From Hyphomonadaceae bacterium (GTDB lineage Bacteria; Pseudomonadota; Alphaproteobacteria; Caulobacterales; Aquidulcibacteraceae), in the NCBI GenBank assembly GCA_021299265.1, contig JAJTGP010000008.1, positions 1 to 39,409 of the forward strand: a stretch of 39,409 nucleotides of DNA, read 5' to 3'. The number at the start of each line of letters is the position of its first letter. The first letter of the stretch is position 1. This document shows positions 1-9,014 of this stretch, one piece after another. The translations under genes were made by a program, and so were the position numbers. The notes beneath the pieces were generated by a model. It was not told the DNA's origin and searched no databases. It was given only the letters and a program-made list of their open reading frames with translations.

Positions 1-2
1 AT

Positions 3-326
3 GAGAAAGTCCGCTTTGTATTGATCCCCGCCTTGTTTGCGGTGTCGATCTTGGCATTTTTTGGCCATGGGCCCTTGGCGATTGAGACGGGCTCTTACTG
101 GTATCCTGCCAAAATGTTCACCTATGCCTTGATGCTGGTGTTTGGCTTGGGCCTACGCTTCATCATGCGGGAATGGACGACTTTGTTCCGTGTGCTCGCC
201 GAAGGGCCGAATCAAGCCGCTCAGACACAATTGGAAATCTCCATCGGACGCGGTCGGCTGATTGCTTATTGCTATTGGATCGGGATTGCCACGACTGCCT
301 TTTTTGGAGCGGTTAAACCATTTTGA
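3..326 (+). CDS. Unrecognised multi-pass membrane protein, C-terminal part (5' end outside window)
   Basis: The reading frame is open from base 3 and ends at TGA 324-326, so this is the last ~107 residues of a gene that starts upstream of the window. An ATG at base 1 lies in another frame and stops at 22-24. Three hydrophobic stretches are visible: one just after the edge (VRFVLIPALFAVSILAFFG), one starting FTYALMLVFGLGL, and one near the C-terminus (LIAYCYWIGIATTAFFGA). A charged loop with REW and GRGR lies between the last two. This indicates an inner-membrane protein with at least three helices in the visible part. I do not recognise the family and assign no function. Its stop codon lies inside a 16-bp tandem repeat. 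Being the open 3' end of a hydrophobic frame makes it likely real. Confidence 0.6.
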   Translation, partial: EKVRFVLIPALFAVSILAFFGHGPLAIETGSYWYPAKMFTYALMLVFGLGLRFIMREWTTLFRVLAEGPNQAAQTQLEISIGRGRLIAYCYWIGIATTAFFGAVKPF

Positions 327-353
327 CTCTGGTCTAATTTGACTCTGGCCTAA
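322..353. repeat. 16-bp tandem duplication over a stop codon
   Basis: Two adjacent copies of TTTGACTCTGGYCTAA lie at 322-337 and 338-353 and differ at one base. The first copy carries the TGA that ends the membrane-protein gene; the second lies just outside it. This looks like a small local duplication by slippage. Confidence 0.6.
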
Positions 354-360
354 AACGTCA

Positions 361-387
361 AACGCCCGACCATGAAGGCCGGGCGTT
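361..387. terminator. Hairpin, possible terminator of the membrane-protein gene
   Basis: An 11-bp stem (AACGCCCGACC with GGCCGGGCGTT, one mismatch) around a 5-base loop lies 35 bases after the stop of the plus-strand membrane-protein gene. There is no T-run on the plus side. On the minus side the stem is followed by TGACGTTTTAGG. It could serve as a weak bidirectional terminator between two convergent genes. Confidence 0.45.
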
Positions 388-557
388 CAGACGATCAGCG
401 CAGGGCACGCCGGGTCTGCGCCGGGGAGAAAGCCGGCGATATGGACGCTGCATCGGAACTGAGAGCGGGGGGACGACGCCAGTCCGGATGTGCTGCATCC
501 ATGAGTGACAAGATAGACACATCCCAAAACAAAAGCAAGATTAAAAGTATTTAATTG

Positions 558-583
558 TTGCGTGTGACGCAATTGTCACAATT
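558..583. other. Two overlapping palindromes after lolA
   Basis: TTGCGT-GTG-ACGCAA (558-572) and AATTGT-C-ACAATT (571-583) are perfect palindromes sharing two bases. They lie immediately downstream of the lolA stop on the minus strand. The first is followed on the minus strand by an AT-rich run (CAATTAAATACTTTTAA), so it may act as the lolA terminator. The second, short and centred on one base, looks more like a dimeric-protein site. Confidence 0.4.
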
Positions 584-592
584 CCGCGAGCT

Positions 593-1216
593 TTAGTTTT
601 TGGGATCGTATTTGCGGGTGGGGCCTGGGGTAGCAAACAGGCTCTGCTTGATCGCGGCACCAGTAGACGCTTCGACCAAGCGCACGCGCGTCACGCGGCC
701 TTGACGGTCGGCAATCGCCCATTCGCGCAATTGATTGGCGGTGTCGTCATAAATGATGGTCAATTCACCATCGGCCTGACGGGCCTTGTCGCGCACTGCC
801 ATAATCGTCATCCCGCCGCGCTTTTCCACGCCCGTGACCAGCACGTCCTTCTCCAAGCTCACATTCGCTTTGAGGAGGAAATAGAGCGGGGTCTTGCGCA
901 GGGGGTAGCGGTCGGTCGTGCGCAAGCGGCGATCTTGCAGGCTGACCGTCGCGCCATCGGAAATCAGCAAAAGCGGCGAGGGCGCGTCATATTCAAACCG
1001 CACCTTCCCGGGCCGCTGCAACCAGAAACGCCCGCCGACCGTGCTGCCGTCTGGATTGGTCTGCAGGAACCGGCCCTGAATGCGGGTGATCGCATTGATC
1101 GACTGGGTCAGCGAGGCAATCGCAGCGGTGCGCTGGGCACCCGAAAGGGCTTGCGCTTGCGCCATGGCTGGCAACAGGCCGATAAGTCCGGCAAGAAGTA
1201 GGTGACGTCTGTTCAT
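593..1216 (-). CDS. lolA: LolA-family periplasmic lipoprotein carrier
   Basis: A 207-residue protein with a cleavable signal peptide (MNRR, hydrophobic core, cleavage likely after AQA near residue 22). It has the LolA fold signature: GRFLQTNPDGSTVGGRFWLQRPGKVRFEY followed by a repeated antiparallel strand pattern (PLLLISDG, VSLQDRRL) and a YFLLK segment. LolA accepts outer-membrane lipoproteins from the LolCDE exporter and carries them across the periplasm to the outer membrane. In alphaproteobacteria LolB is often missing and LolA may hand over directly. It lies 78 bases downstream of ftsK on the same strand, a common pairing in the class, so co-transcription is likely. Pal, encoded in this window, is an expected cargo. 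Length is normal for the family. Confidence 0.9.
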   Translation of the reverse strand: MNRRHLLLAGLIGLLPAMAQAQALSGAQRTAAIASLTQSINAITRIQGRFLQTNPDGSTVGGRFWLQRPGKVRFEYDAPSPLLLISDGATVSLQDRRLRTTDRYPLRKTPLYFLLKANVSLEKDVLVTGVEKRGGMTIMAVRDKARQADGELTIIYDDTANQLREWAIADRQGRVTRVRLVEASTGAAIKQSLFATPGPTRKYDPKN

Positions 1217-1294
1217 AGCTACCCTTTAGCTTTCCGATACGGCGATTTTGCGGCCAAGCCTAAAAGGTGACTGCGACTGAGGTCAGTCCCCACG

Positions 1295-3736
1295 TCACCC
1301 GTGATCGGGCAGCAGGATCTCGCGCTTGCCGGCATGGTTGGGTGGGCTGATCATGCCTTCTTGTTCCATGCGTTCAATCAAGCTGGCGGCGCGATTATAG
1401 CCCAAGGATAGGCGGCGCTGCAGGTAGGAGGTTGAGGCCTTGCGGTCGCGCGCAACAATGGCGACGGCGCGGTCGAACAAGTCATTGCCAGAGCCTGCCA
1501 TACCGTCCAGATCGGCCCCGTCGGCATAGGGATTGTCCTCGTCGGCATCGGCCGTGATTTCGTCGAAATACTCAGGTGCGCCTTGCGCCTTCAGGCTGGC
1601 GACGATTTCTTCCACTTCCTTGTCGGCAACAAACGGGCCATGCAAGCGGCGCATTTTTCCGCCTTGCGCCATATAGAGCAGGTCGCCTTGGCCCAAGAGC
1701 TGTTCGGCACCCTGTTCACCTAGAATGGTGCGGCTGTCGATTTTCGAGGTCACGGAATATGAGATTCGGGTCGGGAAGTTGGCTTTGATCGTGCCGGTGA
1801 TCACATCGACCGACGGGCGTTGGGTTGCCATGATCAAGTGAATGCCTGCTGCACGCGCCATTTGCGCGAGGCGCTGCACAGCGCCTTCAATATCCTTGCC
1901 CGCAACCAGCATCAGATCGGCCATTTCGTCGATCACCACAACGATATAGGGCATGTGATCGAGCTCGAATGTCTCGGTCTCATAGATGGGCTTGCCGGTT
2001 TCGCGGTCCCAGCCTGTTTGCATGGTGCGCGAGAAGGTCTCGTTCTTAGCTTGGGCTTCAGCCGCGCGCTGGTTATAGCCACCAATATTGCGCACGCCGA
2101 TTTTGCTCATTTTACGGTAGCGATCTTCCATCTCCCGCACAGCCCATTTGAGTGCGGCGACAGCCTTCTTCGGGTCGGTCACAACCGGGGCGAGCAGATG
2201 GGGGATGCCGTCATAGACCGACAATTCCAGCATTTTAGGGTCGATCATGATGAAGCGGCACTGCTGCGGCGTCATCTTATAGAGAAGCGACAGGATCATC
2301 GCATTGATGCCAACCGACTTACCCGAGCCGGTGGTGCCTGCGATCAGCAAGTGGGGCATACGGGCAAGGTCGGCCACGGAAGGCTCGCCGCCAATAGTCT
2401 CGCCCAGTGCCAGAGGCAGCTCTTGGCGGCCGCTTTCGTAGTCATTGGTGGATAAGAGGTCGCGCAGATACACTGTCTCGCGCCGCGCATTGGGCAGTTC
2501 GATGCCGATGGCATTGCGGCCGGGCACTACGGCGATGCGGCAGGCTTGCACCGACATAGAGCGCGCCACGTCATCAGCCAGACCGATGACACGGGCCGAC
2601 TTTACCCCGGCTGCAGGCTCCAGCTCATAGAGGGTGACGACGGGGCCAGGGCGCACGTTGAGGATTTCACCCTTCACGCCAAAGTCGCTCAACACCGTCA
2701 TCAGCAGGCGGGCATTTTGCTTGAGGCCTGCCTCATCATGATGGGCAACGCGCGGCTTTGGCTTGGCGAGCAAGTCGAGGCGCGGCAGTTCGAATTCTGG
2801 CCCGGCAGGATATATGGGCAGGACGCCTTGGGCTTCACGGCCGGCGCGCTCGGATTGCTTGGGGCTTTTGGGCCGCTCTATCGGGATATCGCCAGCGGGA
2901 TAGCCGGGCGCTTCATAGGTGGTGGTATGGACCTCTGGCTCCCGCCAAACATCGCGCGCCACGCCGGCTTTGGCGTCCGTTGGGGCAAAGCGGGCCGCGA
3001 TTGAGGCCACATCGTGGGGATCTATCTCACGCGAGGTCATAGGCCGCTCAGACTTTTTGCGGGCGCTGGAGACTGGTTTGCGCGCGGGGGCTTTGGCCCC
3101 ACCAAAGCGTGCCATCACATCATCGGCAGCAACCCGCAGGCTGGCCCAGCCATAAGTAGCTGCATCAATGGCCGCATCGAGATCATCCCGCTTCAGCTGC
3201 ATCGCGACGATGCCGCAGGCAATTGCAACGGCAAAAGCAATCACGGCACCAAAGCCTTCACCGCTTTGCGCGCCGGCAAAGGGCATGGCCAACACGTGCA
3301 GGATGCCATCACCAATCAGGCCACCAAGTCCCGTTCGCATCGGCCAAGAAGGCGCGTGGGGCAGGCCCGATACGGCCGCAGCAAACATCACGACGCCAAG
3401 GGCTGCCAGCCAAGCGCGCAAGCGCAGGCGCGGCACGCCACCGGGACCACGGAGCAAAGCTAAAAAGCAAAAAACGATCAAGGCCAAAAGGGCCGGGATG
3501 ATGGCGATGCCGAGGAGTTGCAACACAAAGTCGGCCAAATTGGCACCAGGTTCGCCCAGCCAATTGGAGGTCTTGTCGCTGCCCGATACATTCCAACTGG
3601 GGTCTTGGGCATTAAAGGTCATGGTCGCGAGGCTCATGACGGTACCGCCAAGAATGCCAGCGCCCAACAGCCCATCACGCGTTACCCGCTGGCGCCAATG
3701 CAAGGTATCCAATTTTGACCGTGTGCGCGCACCCAT
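1295..3736 (-). CDS. ftsK: DNA translocase FtsK
   Basis: An 813-residue FtsK/SpoIIIE translocase. The N-terminal ~185 residues carry four hydrophobic segments (about 22-42, 68-95, 107-125, 162-180) that anchor it at the septum. A short Pro/charged linker follows, much shorter than in E. coli FtsK and usual for this class. The motor has Walker A GTTGSGKS at about 467-474, Walker [13 protein letters not shown], and the FtsK signature [13 protein letters not shown]. The C-terminal ~65 residues form the winged-helix gamma domain ([26 protein letters not shown]) that reads KOPS sequences. The protein pumps chromosome ends out of the closing septum and activates XerCD at dif. The ATG at 3734-3736 is the chosen start. 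lolA follows on the same strand. Confidence 0.96.
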   Translation of the reverse strand: MGARTRSKLDTLHWRQRVTRDGLLGAGILGGTVMSLATMTFNAQDPSWNVSGSDKTSNWLGEPGANLADFVLQLLGIAIIPALLALIVFCFLALLRGPGGVPRLRLRAWLAALGVVMFAAAVSGLPHAPSWPMRTGLGGLIGDGILHVLAMPFAGAQSGEGFGAVIAFAVAIACGIVAMQLKRDDLDAAIDAATYGWASLRVAADDVMARFGGAKAPARKPVSSARKKSERPMTSREIDPHDVASIAARFAPTDAKAGVARDVWREPEVHTTTYEAPGYPAGDIPIERPKSPKQSERAGREAQGVLPIYPAGPEFELPRLDLLAKPKPRVAHHDEAGLKQNARLLMTVLSDFGVKGEILNVRPGPVVTLYELEPAAGVKSARVIGLADDVARSMSVQACRIAVVPGRNAIGIELPNARRETVYLRDLLSTNDYESGRQELPLALGETIGGEPSVADLARMPHLLIAGTTGSGKSVGINAMILSLLYKMTPQQCRFIMIDPKMLELSVYDGIPHLLAPVVTDPKKAVAALKWAVREMEDRYRKMSKIGVRNIGGYNQRAAEAQAKNETFSRTMQTGWDRETGKPIYETETFELDHMPYIVVVIDEMADLMLVAGKDIEGAVQRLAQMARAAGIHLIMATQRPSVDVITGTIKANFPTRISYSVTSKIDSRTILGEQGAEQLLGQGDLLYMAQGGKMRRLHGPFVADKEVEEIVASLKAQGAPEYFDEITADADEDNPYADGADLDGMAGSGNDLFDRAVAIVARDRKASTSYLQRRLSLGYNRAASLIERMEQEGMISPPNHAGKREILLPDHG

Positions 3737-3863
3737 GTCACAATCCCATAAGCCAATAGCGAAGGGCCTCAGTGGGCCTAGCTTCCTAGGGGATTAAAAG
3801 GGTTTGCGTGGTTATCACCGAGTTAAATTAACTCTCTTTTTCTGAAATTAGAGGTCGTGATTC

Positions 3864-4157
3864 TCAGTTTCCTGCACAGGCATCCATAAAGCTGGCCAAT
3901 TCTACGTCTAAGTTCGTGACGCCATCGGCGTCATGGGTGGCCAGAAGAACATGGACTTTGGCATAGACGTTGAACCATTCCGGGTGATGATCCATCTGCT
4001 CTGCCTTCAAGGCCACACGTGTCATCCAGCCAAAAGCCTGTTTGAAATCGGCGAAGTTATAGGTCTTTTCAATCGCCGCACGTCCAGCAACTTCTTGCCA
4101 ACCCGAAAGTTTGGCGACCGCTACTTCGGGGGTGTATTTGGTTAAATCGCGCGCCAT
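3864..4157 (-). CDS. phhB: Pterin-4a-carbinolamine dehydratase (4a-hydroxytetrahydrobiopterin dehydratase)
   Basis: A 97-residue protein of normal family length. It contains the conserved catalytic stretch AEQMDHHPEWFNVYAKVHVLLATHDADGVT; the HH pair and the later H are the dehydration residues. It converts 4a-hydroxy-tetrahydropterin to quinonoid dihydropterin and so regenerates the cofactor of phenylalanine hydroxylase. No phhA is present here. In many alphaproteobacteria the gene stands alone and may serve molybdopterin or general pterin recycling, which cannot be told from this window. It sits between ftsH and ftsK on the minus strand. The strong ftsH terminator (4185-4216) lies just upstream of its ATG, so it probably has its own promoter or depends on readthrough. 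Confidence 0.92.
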   Translation of the reverse strand: MARDLTKYTPEVAVAKLSGWQEVAGRAAIEKTYNFADFKQAFGWMTRVALKAEQMDHHPEWFNVYAKVHVLLATHDADGVTNLDVELASFMDACAGN

Positions 4158-4184
4158 AGCGTCCTCGTTTAAACTTCTATCTAC

Positions 4185-4216
4185 AAAAAACCCCTCCCAA
4201 ATCTGGGAGGGGTTTT
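4185..4216 (-). terminator. Rho-independent terminator of ftsH
   Basis: A perfect 13-bp stem, AAAACCCCTCCCA (4187-4199) with TGGGAGGGGTTTT (4204-4216), closes a 4-base loop. On the minus strand it is followed by a run of six T (complement of 4185-4190). It starts 8 bases after the ftsH stop. Confidence 0.92.
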
Positions 4217-4223
4217 GATTGGT

Positions 4224-6143
4224 TTAGGCTGGGGAAGGTTCCGGACCGGTTGAGGTTGTCCCCCCACTTTTCTTGCCAATGGTTGGCAAGGCAGAGGAAG
4301 GTCCAGCCGGTGGGCGTGTCACGGCATCGTCGCGCTTGATGGAGCCACCTTCGAGCAAGGTTTTGATTTCCTCACCCGACAGGGTTTCAAATTCCAACAA
4401 GCCCTGCGCTAAGACTTCCAAATCAGCCCGACGCTCGGTCAAGATGCGGGTTGCTTCCGCATTACCCCACTCGACAAGGCGACGAACCTCTTTGTCGATG
4501 GTTTGAGCCGTGGCTTCCGACACATTTTGTGTGCGCGAGACCGAATGGCCCAAGAAGACTTCTTCTTGGTTCTCACCGTAAGCAACCGTACCCAATTCGT
4601 CGGAGAAGCCCCAACGGGTGACCATCGCACGGGCCAAGCGGGTTGCTTGCTCGATGTCGGACGAGGCGCCCGAAGTGATGGCGTCCTTGCCAAAGATCAA
4701 TTCCTCGGCGACGCGACCACCCATCATAACGGCCAAGCGGCTCATCATCTGGCGATAGCTAAAGGACAATTTGTCCCGCTCTGGCAATTGCATCACCATG
4801 CCCAAGGCGCGGCCACGCGGAATGATAGTGGCTTTGTGCACGGGGTCGGTATGGGGAACGGTCAAAGCTACCAAGGCATGGCCGCCTTCATGATAAGCCG
4901 TCAGGCTCTTTTCTTCGATCGTCATCGCCATGGTCTTGCGCTCAACGCCCATCAGGATTTTGTCCTTGGCGTCTTCGAACTCTTGCATGGTGACCAGACG
5001 GCGGCCACGGCGGGCAGCCAGAAGGGCAGCTTCATTGACGAGGTTCATCAAGTCAGCACCCGAGAAGCCGGGGCAACCGCGCGCGATGGTCTTCGCGTCG
5101 ACGTCCGACGACAAAGGCACATTGCGCATGTGAACTTTCAGGACCTTCTCACGACCCGAGATGTCTGGCAGGCCAACGGTGACTTGACGGTCAAAACGGC
5201 CTGGACGCAACAAAGCGGGGTCCAATACGTCTGGGCGGTTGGTCGCGGCGATGATGATGATGCCTTCATTGGCTTCAAAACCATCCATCTCGACCAAAAG
5301 CTGGTTCAAGGTTTGCTCACGCTCATCATTGCCGCCGCCGAGACCGGCACCACGGTGGCGACCGACGGCGTCGATTTCGTCGATGAAGATGATGCAAGGC
5401 GCATTCTTCTTGGCTTGCTCGAACATATCGCGCACCCGGCTTGCGCCGACGCCCACGAACATTTCCACAAAGTCAGAACCTGAAATGGTGAAGAAAGGCA
5501 CATTGGCTTCGCCGGCAACCGCACGCGCGGTCAAGGTTTTACCGGTACCTGGCGGGCCAACCAACAGCGCGCCCTTAGGGATTTTACCGCCTAAGCGCTG
5601 GAACTTCGACGGGTCTTTCAAGAAGTCGACGACTTCTTGCAATTCCTCGCGCGCTTCATCAATGCCGGCGACATCGTCAAAGGTCACTTTGTTCTTGTTT
5701 TCGGTCAAAAGCTTCGCCTTGGACTTACCAAAGCCCATCGCGCCGCCTTTGCCACCGCCGCCAGACATCTGGCGCATCAGGAAAAACCACAGGCCCACCA
5801 TGATCAGCAATGGCAATAAGTTCGCGATCAACGCGCTCAAGAAAGGCGTGCGTGGCACAGATTCCGCGCGAATTTCGACATTGGCCTTCTCTAGCCGTGA
5901 CACGAAATCGGTCGCTTGAGACGGGACCATGGCGACAAAGGCCTTGTCGTCTTGTAAGCGGCCACGAGCTTGGTCGCCAATGATGGTGACTTCTTTGACC
6001 CGCCCATTGTCCACCTCGGTCAATAGGGTCGAATACGCCATCGTTGTCATCGAGGCCGATGGGGAAGGACGGTTCATTAAGGTGAACACTGTCACCAGTG
6101 CCAAAGCCAAAAATCCCCAGATTGCAAGATCGCGCAGCTTCAT
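4224..6143 (-). CDS. ftsH: ATP-dependent membrane zinc metalloprotease FtsH
   Basis: A 639-residue FtsH. Two membrane helices (about 6-23 and 103-123) flank a ~80-residue periplasmic domain. The cytoplasmic AAA module has Walker A GPPGTGKT (196-203), Walker B IIFIDEID (251-258) and the second region of homology ([21 protein letters not shown]). The protease has the zinc motif HEGGH at 418-422 and the third-ligand region [12 protein letters not shown]. The middle Gly in HEGGH replaces the Ala of E. coli HEAGH; to my knowledge this is common in alphaproteobacteria. FtsH hexamers extract and degrade membrane proteins and short-lived regulators such as sigma-32 and LpxC. It follows tilS on the same strand after a 133-bp gap, a conserved neighbourhood. 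The tail is Pro/Ser-rich and poorly conserved. Confidence 0.97.
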   Translation of the reverse strand: MKLRDLAIWGFLALALVTVFTLMNRPSPSASMTTMAYSTLLTEVDNGRVKEVTIIGDQARGRLQDDKAFVAMVPSQATDFVSRLEKANVEIRAESVPRTPFLSALIANLLPLLIMVGLWFFLMRQMSGGGGKGGAMGFGKSKAKLLTENKNKVTFDDVAGIDEAREELQEVVDFLKDPSKFQRLGGKIPKGALLVGPPGTGKTLTARAVAGEANVPFFTISGSDFVEMFVGVGASRVRDMFEQAKKNAPCIIFIDEIDAVGRHRGAGLGGGNDEREQTLNQLLVEMDGFEANEGIIIIAATNRPDVLDPALLRPGRFDRQVTVGLPDISGREKVLKVHMRNVPLSSDVDAKTIARGCPGFSGADLMNLVNEAALLAARRGRRLVTMQEFEDAKDKILMGVERKTMAMTIEEKSLTAYHEGGHALVALTVPHTDPVHKATIIPRGRALGMVMQLPERDKLSFSYRQMMSRLAVMMGGRVAEELIFGKDAITSGASSDIEQATRLARAMVTRWGFSDELGTVAYGENQEEVFLGHSVSRTQNVSEATAQTIDKEVRRLVEWGNAEATRILTERRADLEVLAQGLLEFETLSGEEIKTLLEGGSIKRDDAVTRPPAGPSSALPTIGKKSGGTTSTGPEPSPA

Positions 6144-6166
6144 CGTTATCTCTTTCTGAAATCACC

Positions 6167-6218
6167 ACCCCTTATGGGGGATGATCGATCACCCTGCCCC
6201 ATTTTTTGGGAAGGGGTG
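6167..6218. other. Two small hairpins between tilS and ftsH
   Basis: CCCC-TTAT-GGGG (6168-6179) and an imperfect stem CACCCTGCCCC / GGGAAGGGGTG (6190-6218) sit in the leader upstream of the ftsH ATG. Neither is followed by a T-run on the minus strand. They may shape the ftsH mRNA leader or slow readthrough from tilS. Confidence 0.3.
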
Positions 6219-6276
6219 AGTCTAACATAGTCGTTCAATCCAATCATGTAAGCCCGTCATCTGCGCGAATTCGCTT

Positions 6277-7416
6277 TTATTGGGTTACAAATTCGTGTGG
6301 TTGACGTGAAACGGCAAAAAGTCGCGCCCATTGGCTCTGTGCTGTTGGTCTCAGGCAGGCGATTTGTCCACGCCGGGGCGGGGCGGGCATCAGCAAAAGT
6401 GCGTCACCTTTTCGCGCGACAACAACGCCGCCAAGGGTTTTGCGTTGGGTTGGGTTTGCGAGGAGGCCGGCGCGCAAACGGCCCAGTTTGTCGGCCTCTG
6501 GCGGGTGGTCAGCTTCGGTGAGGCTATAGATCAACCATCCCAATGCGCGCTCGGCGAACAAAGGCTCTGCACCCAAAAGATTTGCGGCGCTTAAGTGCCA
6601 TCCTGCCGGCGATGGGGATAGAGTGCAGCGCTTGAGCAGGTCCAGCGTGGCGTGCTCTTGTGCTTTTCGCAGCACGTCGGCTGTGGCCGCGAGGCGGATG
6701 ATACGTTCGAGATCTACCCCTTGTGCGGCCATCTCACCCACCAGCTTGCGGGTACGGATTCGGGCAAAGTCTAGATTCTGATTGCTCTCATCCTCCAGCC
6801 AACCTTGCCCTTCTCGTAATAGCCAAGCACGCAATTCGGCGCGTTTCAGCTCCAATAGCGGCCGTCCCAGCAGGCTTGGGGCTTCAAGCGAGGCAAAGGG
6901 ATTACATGCCAGCTCTGACATGCCTGACAACCCGTCCAACCCAGATTGCCGCGCGAGGCGCCAACAAATGGTCTCAACTTGGTCGTCCCACGTATGCCCA
7001 ATAAGGATCAGTTTGGTCCCTACGCGTCTGGCGACAGATGCCAAAGCTTGATAGCGGGCTTGGCGTGCCCAAGCTTGCAGGCCGCCCTGTGCGGGTCGAT
7101 CATCTAGCCGAACGACTTCGCCGGGAAGGCCAAGTGCGCGCGCCCACGCAATGGCTTGGGTGGCTTCATGGGCTGAACTTGCCCGCAAGCCGTGATCAAT
7201 TGAGACGGTATGAACAGATGCACCTGAGACTTTGGCCCAGAGGCTAGCCATCCGGCACAAAGCCATGCTGTCCCCACCGCCAGACAAAGCAATCAGCATG
7301 GGAGACCCAAAGTCCTGTCGCCAGCGGTCGAGTTTTGCGAAAATGTGGGGGAGGGCCGGACCGATCGGGCTAGAGGCGGGGTATTCCGCGCCCTTGGCCG
7401 CTAGGTGGTCGGGCAT
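6277..7416 (-). CDS. tilS: tRNA(Ile)-lysidine synthetase TilS
   Basis: A 379-residue N-type ATP pyrophosphatase. The PP-loop SGGGDS is at 45-50 (preceded by MLIAL), followed by SIDHGLR, the GHTWDDQVET motif and the downstream RPLLELKRAELRAWL segment. TilS attaches lysine to C34 of the CAU-anticodon isoleucine tRNA, changing its decoding from AUG to AUA, and is essential. The first ~20 residues before the PP-loop domain are variable, so a slightly later start cannot be excluded. Its 5' end overlaps the end of cpoB by 16 bases on the same strand, indicating translational coupling to the tol-pal operon. Confidence 0.93.
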   Translation of the reverse strand: MPDHLAAKGAEYPASSPIGPALPHIFAKLDRWRQDFGSPMLIALSGGGDSMALCRMASLWAKVSGASVHTVSIDHGLRASSAHEATQAIAWARALGLPGEVVRLDDRPAQGGLQAWARQARYQALASVARRVGTKLILIGHTWDDQVETICWRLARQSGLDGLSGMSELACNPFASLEAPSLLGRPLLELKRAELRAWLLREGQGWLEDESNQNLDFARIRTRKLVGEMAAQGVDLERIIRLAATADVLRKAQEHATLDLLKRCTLSPSPAGWHLSAANLLGAEPLFAERALGWLIYSLTEADHPPEADKLGRLRAGLLANPTQRKTLGGVVVARKGDALLLMPAPPRRGQIACLRPTAQSQWARLFAVSRQPHEFVTQ

Positions 7417-8303
7417 GGCGACCGAGCCGCTTCAGCGTCTGCCCGTGCCTTCAGCGTTGCATCTGGATTAGGCGTTCGGCGCCGATATTCGCCAAGGGCC
7501 GAACATCGCATTTTGGCATTGCCCAACTGACCAAACGCCCCTGCTAAGCGGACCAAGGATTCCGAGGCGCGTCGCCCTTGCGGGGCCGCATCCAAATAAC
7601 TCAGATAGGCTTCTGCAGCTGGGCCCCAAGCGGACTGAACATAACGCGCTTCCCCCAAAAGCCAGCGGCCTTCAATGCCTTCTGGCGCGGTTGGAAAATT
7701 GGTGACGAGCATGTTCAGATTGGTCTCAGCCGTCAGATAGTCCCCGCGTTGGAGCGCTAATTGCGCTGCGTTGAATAAGGCTTCTGCCCCCGGTGGCGGG
7801 GCAGGGGCAGGCGGCGCTTCACCGACCAAGGCCTGCACCTCTTGCGGAGCGGCAGGGCTACTTTCCACGGTCGATACTTCGGCCACGCGCGCAGTGCTCT
7901 CACTGATCGTGGCCTTGTTCGCGCGCTCGGCCTCTAATTCCTGAACCAATTGCTTATGGACTGTCTGCTGCTTGGCAAGCTCTGCTTCCAGAACCTCAAT
8001 CCGCCCCGTCAGTTCGGCGGCTTGGCGCTCTACTTGTTCGAGGCGGATGATCAGGCGGGCCGAAATGGGTTCGGCGGAGATTGGCGGCACCACAACCGGG
8101 GTTGGACCGGCCGGTTTAGCAGCAGGCACGGGCGGGTTTGCGCCGCGTGCCTGCGCCAGAGCAGGTTCTGCATGCAGCATCAAGCCTGCCCCTATGATCA
8201 CCACGCTTAAGCAAACCCCAGCCCACAGACGGCGCTGCGCCGTCTTGCGGGGGAAGGTTGCCAGTTGGCCTAAGATCGGAGGGGCGACTTGAGCGGTAGC
8301 CAT
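7401..8303 (-). CDS. cpoB: Tol-Pal system coordinator CpoB (YbgF)
   Basis: A 300-residue periplasmic protein. An N-terminal export segment (hydrophobic core WAGVCLSVVIIGAGLML, cleavage likely after ALA near residue 50) follows an unusually long ~25-residue N-terminal extension. Then come a Pro-rich linker, a coiled coil (LIIRLEQVERQAAELTGRIEVLEAELAKQQ, about 85-130) and a C-terminal TPR domain (FNAAQLALQRGDYLTAETNL onward). In E. coli CpoB the coiled coil makes trimers and the TPR part contacts TolA and PBP1B, linking outer-membrane constriction to septal peptidoglycan synthesis. It starts 2 bases after the pal stop and overlaps tilS. The long N-terminus may mean that a later start is the real one. 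Confidence 0.88.
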   Translation of the reverse strand: MATAQVAPPILGQLATFPRKTAQRRLWAGVCLSVVIIGAGLMLHAEPALAQARGANPPVPAAKPAGPTPVVVPPISAEPISARLIIRLEQVERQAAELTGRIEVLEAELAKQQTVHKQLVQELEAERANKATISESTARVAEVSTVESSPAAPQEVQALVGEAPPAPAPPPGAEALFNAAQLALQRGDYLTAETNLNMLVTNFPTAPEGIEGRWLLGEARYVQSAWGPAAEAYLSYLDAAPQGRRASESLVRLAGAFGQLGNAKMRCSALGEYRRRTPNPDATLKARADAEAARSPCPTT

Positions 8304-8305
8304 GA

Positions 8306-8950
8306 TTAATCCAGCAACATGGTTTGCGCGTTCCGGTTCACAGCCCAGCCCTCAGCGCTTGGCCGCTCATCAATGGGGCGCTCCTTGCCGTAAGAAACGG
8401 TCTCGATCCGGTCTGTATCAACACCCAGGCCAGCCAAGAAGTGGCGCGCGGCACTTGCCCGGCGGGCACCCAGGGCCAAATTATACTCACGCGTCCCGCG
8501 CTCATCGCAATTGCCAGCGATCAAAACGCGCTTGCCGGGATTGGCTTTGATCCAAGCTGCCTGACGGGTCAGGATAGAGCGGGCTTCATCGGTCAAATCA
8601 AAACGGTCGGTTGGGAAGAAGATGCGCTCACCGGCTTCAGCCAAAGAGGCATAAGGCGAAAGGCTTTCCGCGGAATTCGAAGTCTCAGATTGGCCCGACG
8701 TATCGGCCATAGTCGCCGGTGCCAGAGGGGCAGAGGCCACAGGCGCACTGGCAACGGGTGCGGTTGGCGCCATCGTCGACGCCGCTTCTGAATTCGACGC
8801 AGCAATTGGGGCAGTGGTTTCAGCAACAGGCGGCTTTGCAGTTTTGGTGCTGGCGCAACCAACCAAGGCCAAGCTGGAGACCAACAACAAGGAGATCGAA
8901 CGGACTTTGAAGCTTGGGGCTTTTGGGGGCAGGCTTTGGGAAGGGGTCAT
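8306..8950 (-). CDS. pal: Peptidoglycan-associated outer-membrane lipoprotein Pal
   Basis: A 214-residue lipoprotein. The lipobox LVGC puts the acylated Cys at residue 32, after a positively charged n-region (FKVR). An Ala/Thr/Pro-rich spacer of ~75 residues follows. The OmpA-like peptidoglycan-binding domain takes up the C-terminal half, with the signature GNCDERGTREYNLALGARRA. Pal anchors the outer membrane to the cell wall and is moved by TolB and TolQRA during constriction. The start has a good Shine-Dalgarno (AGGAG, 6 bases before the ATG). The low-complexity spacer is longer than in E. coli Pal. tolB lies just upstream and cpoB just downstream. Confidence 0.96.
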   Translation of the reverse strand: MTPSQSLPPKAPSFKVRSISLLLVSSLALVGCASTKTAKPPVAETTAPIAASNSEAASTMAPTAPVASAPVASAPLAPATMADTSGQSETSNSAESLSPYASLAEAGERIFFPTDRFDLTDEARSILTRQAAWIKANPGKRVLIAGNCDERGTREYNLALGARRASAARHFLAGLGVDTDRIETVSYGKERPIDERPSAEGWAVNRNAQTMLLD

Positions 8951-9014
8951 AATAGGCTCCTAAGTGAAGGGGTGTTTCCAAAAGGTGGGATTGAACGCGA
9001 CAAGACTAAAACGC

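Noticed and set aside
387-572. 61-residue minus-strand frame in the gap before lolA
   Set aside because: No ribosome site, odd Cys/Ser-rich composition, and it begins inside the palindromes; not supportable as a gene.
4503-5483. Long open frame (326 residues) antisense to ftsH
   Set aside because: It lies wholly inside ftsH, has no recognisable domain and is rich in His/Gln as expected of a reversed GC-rich gene.
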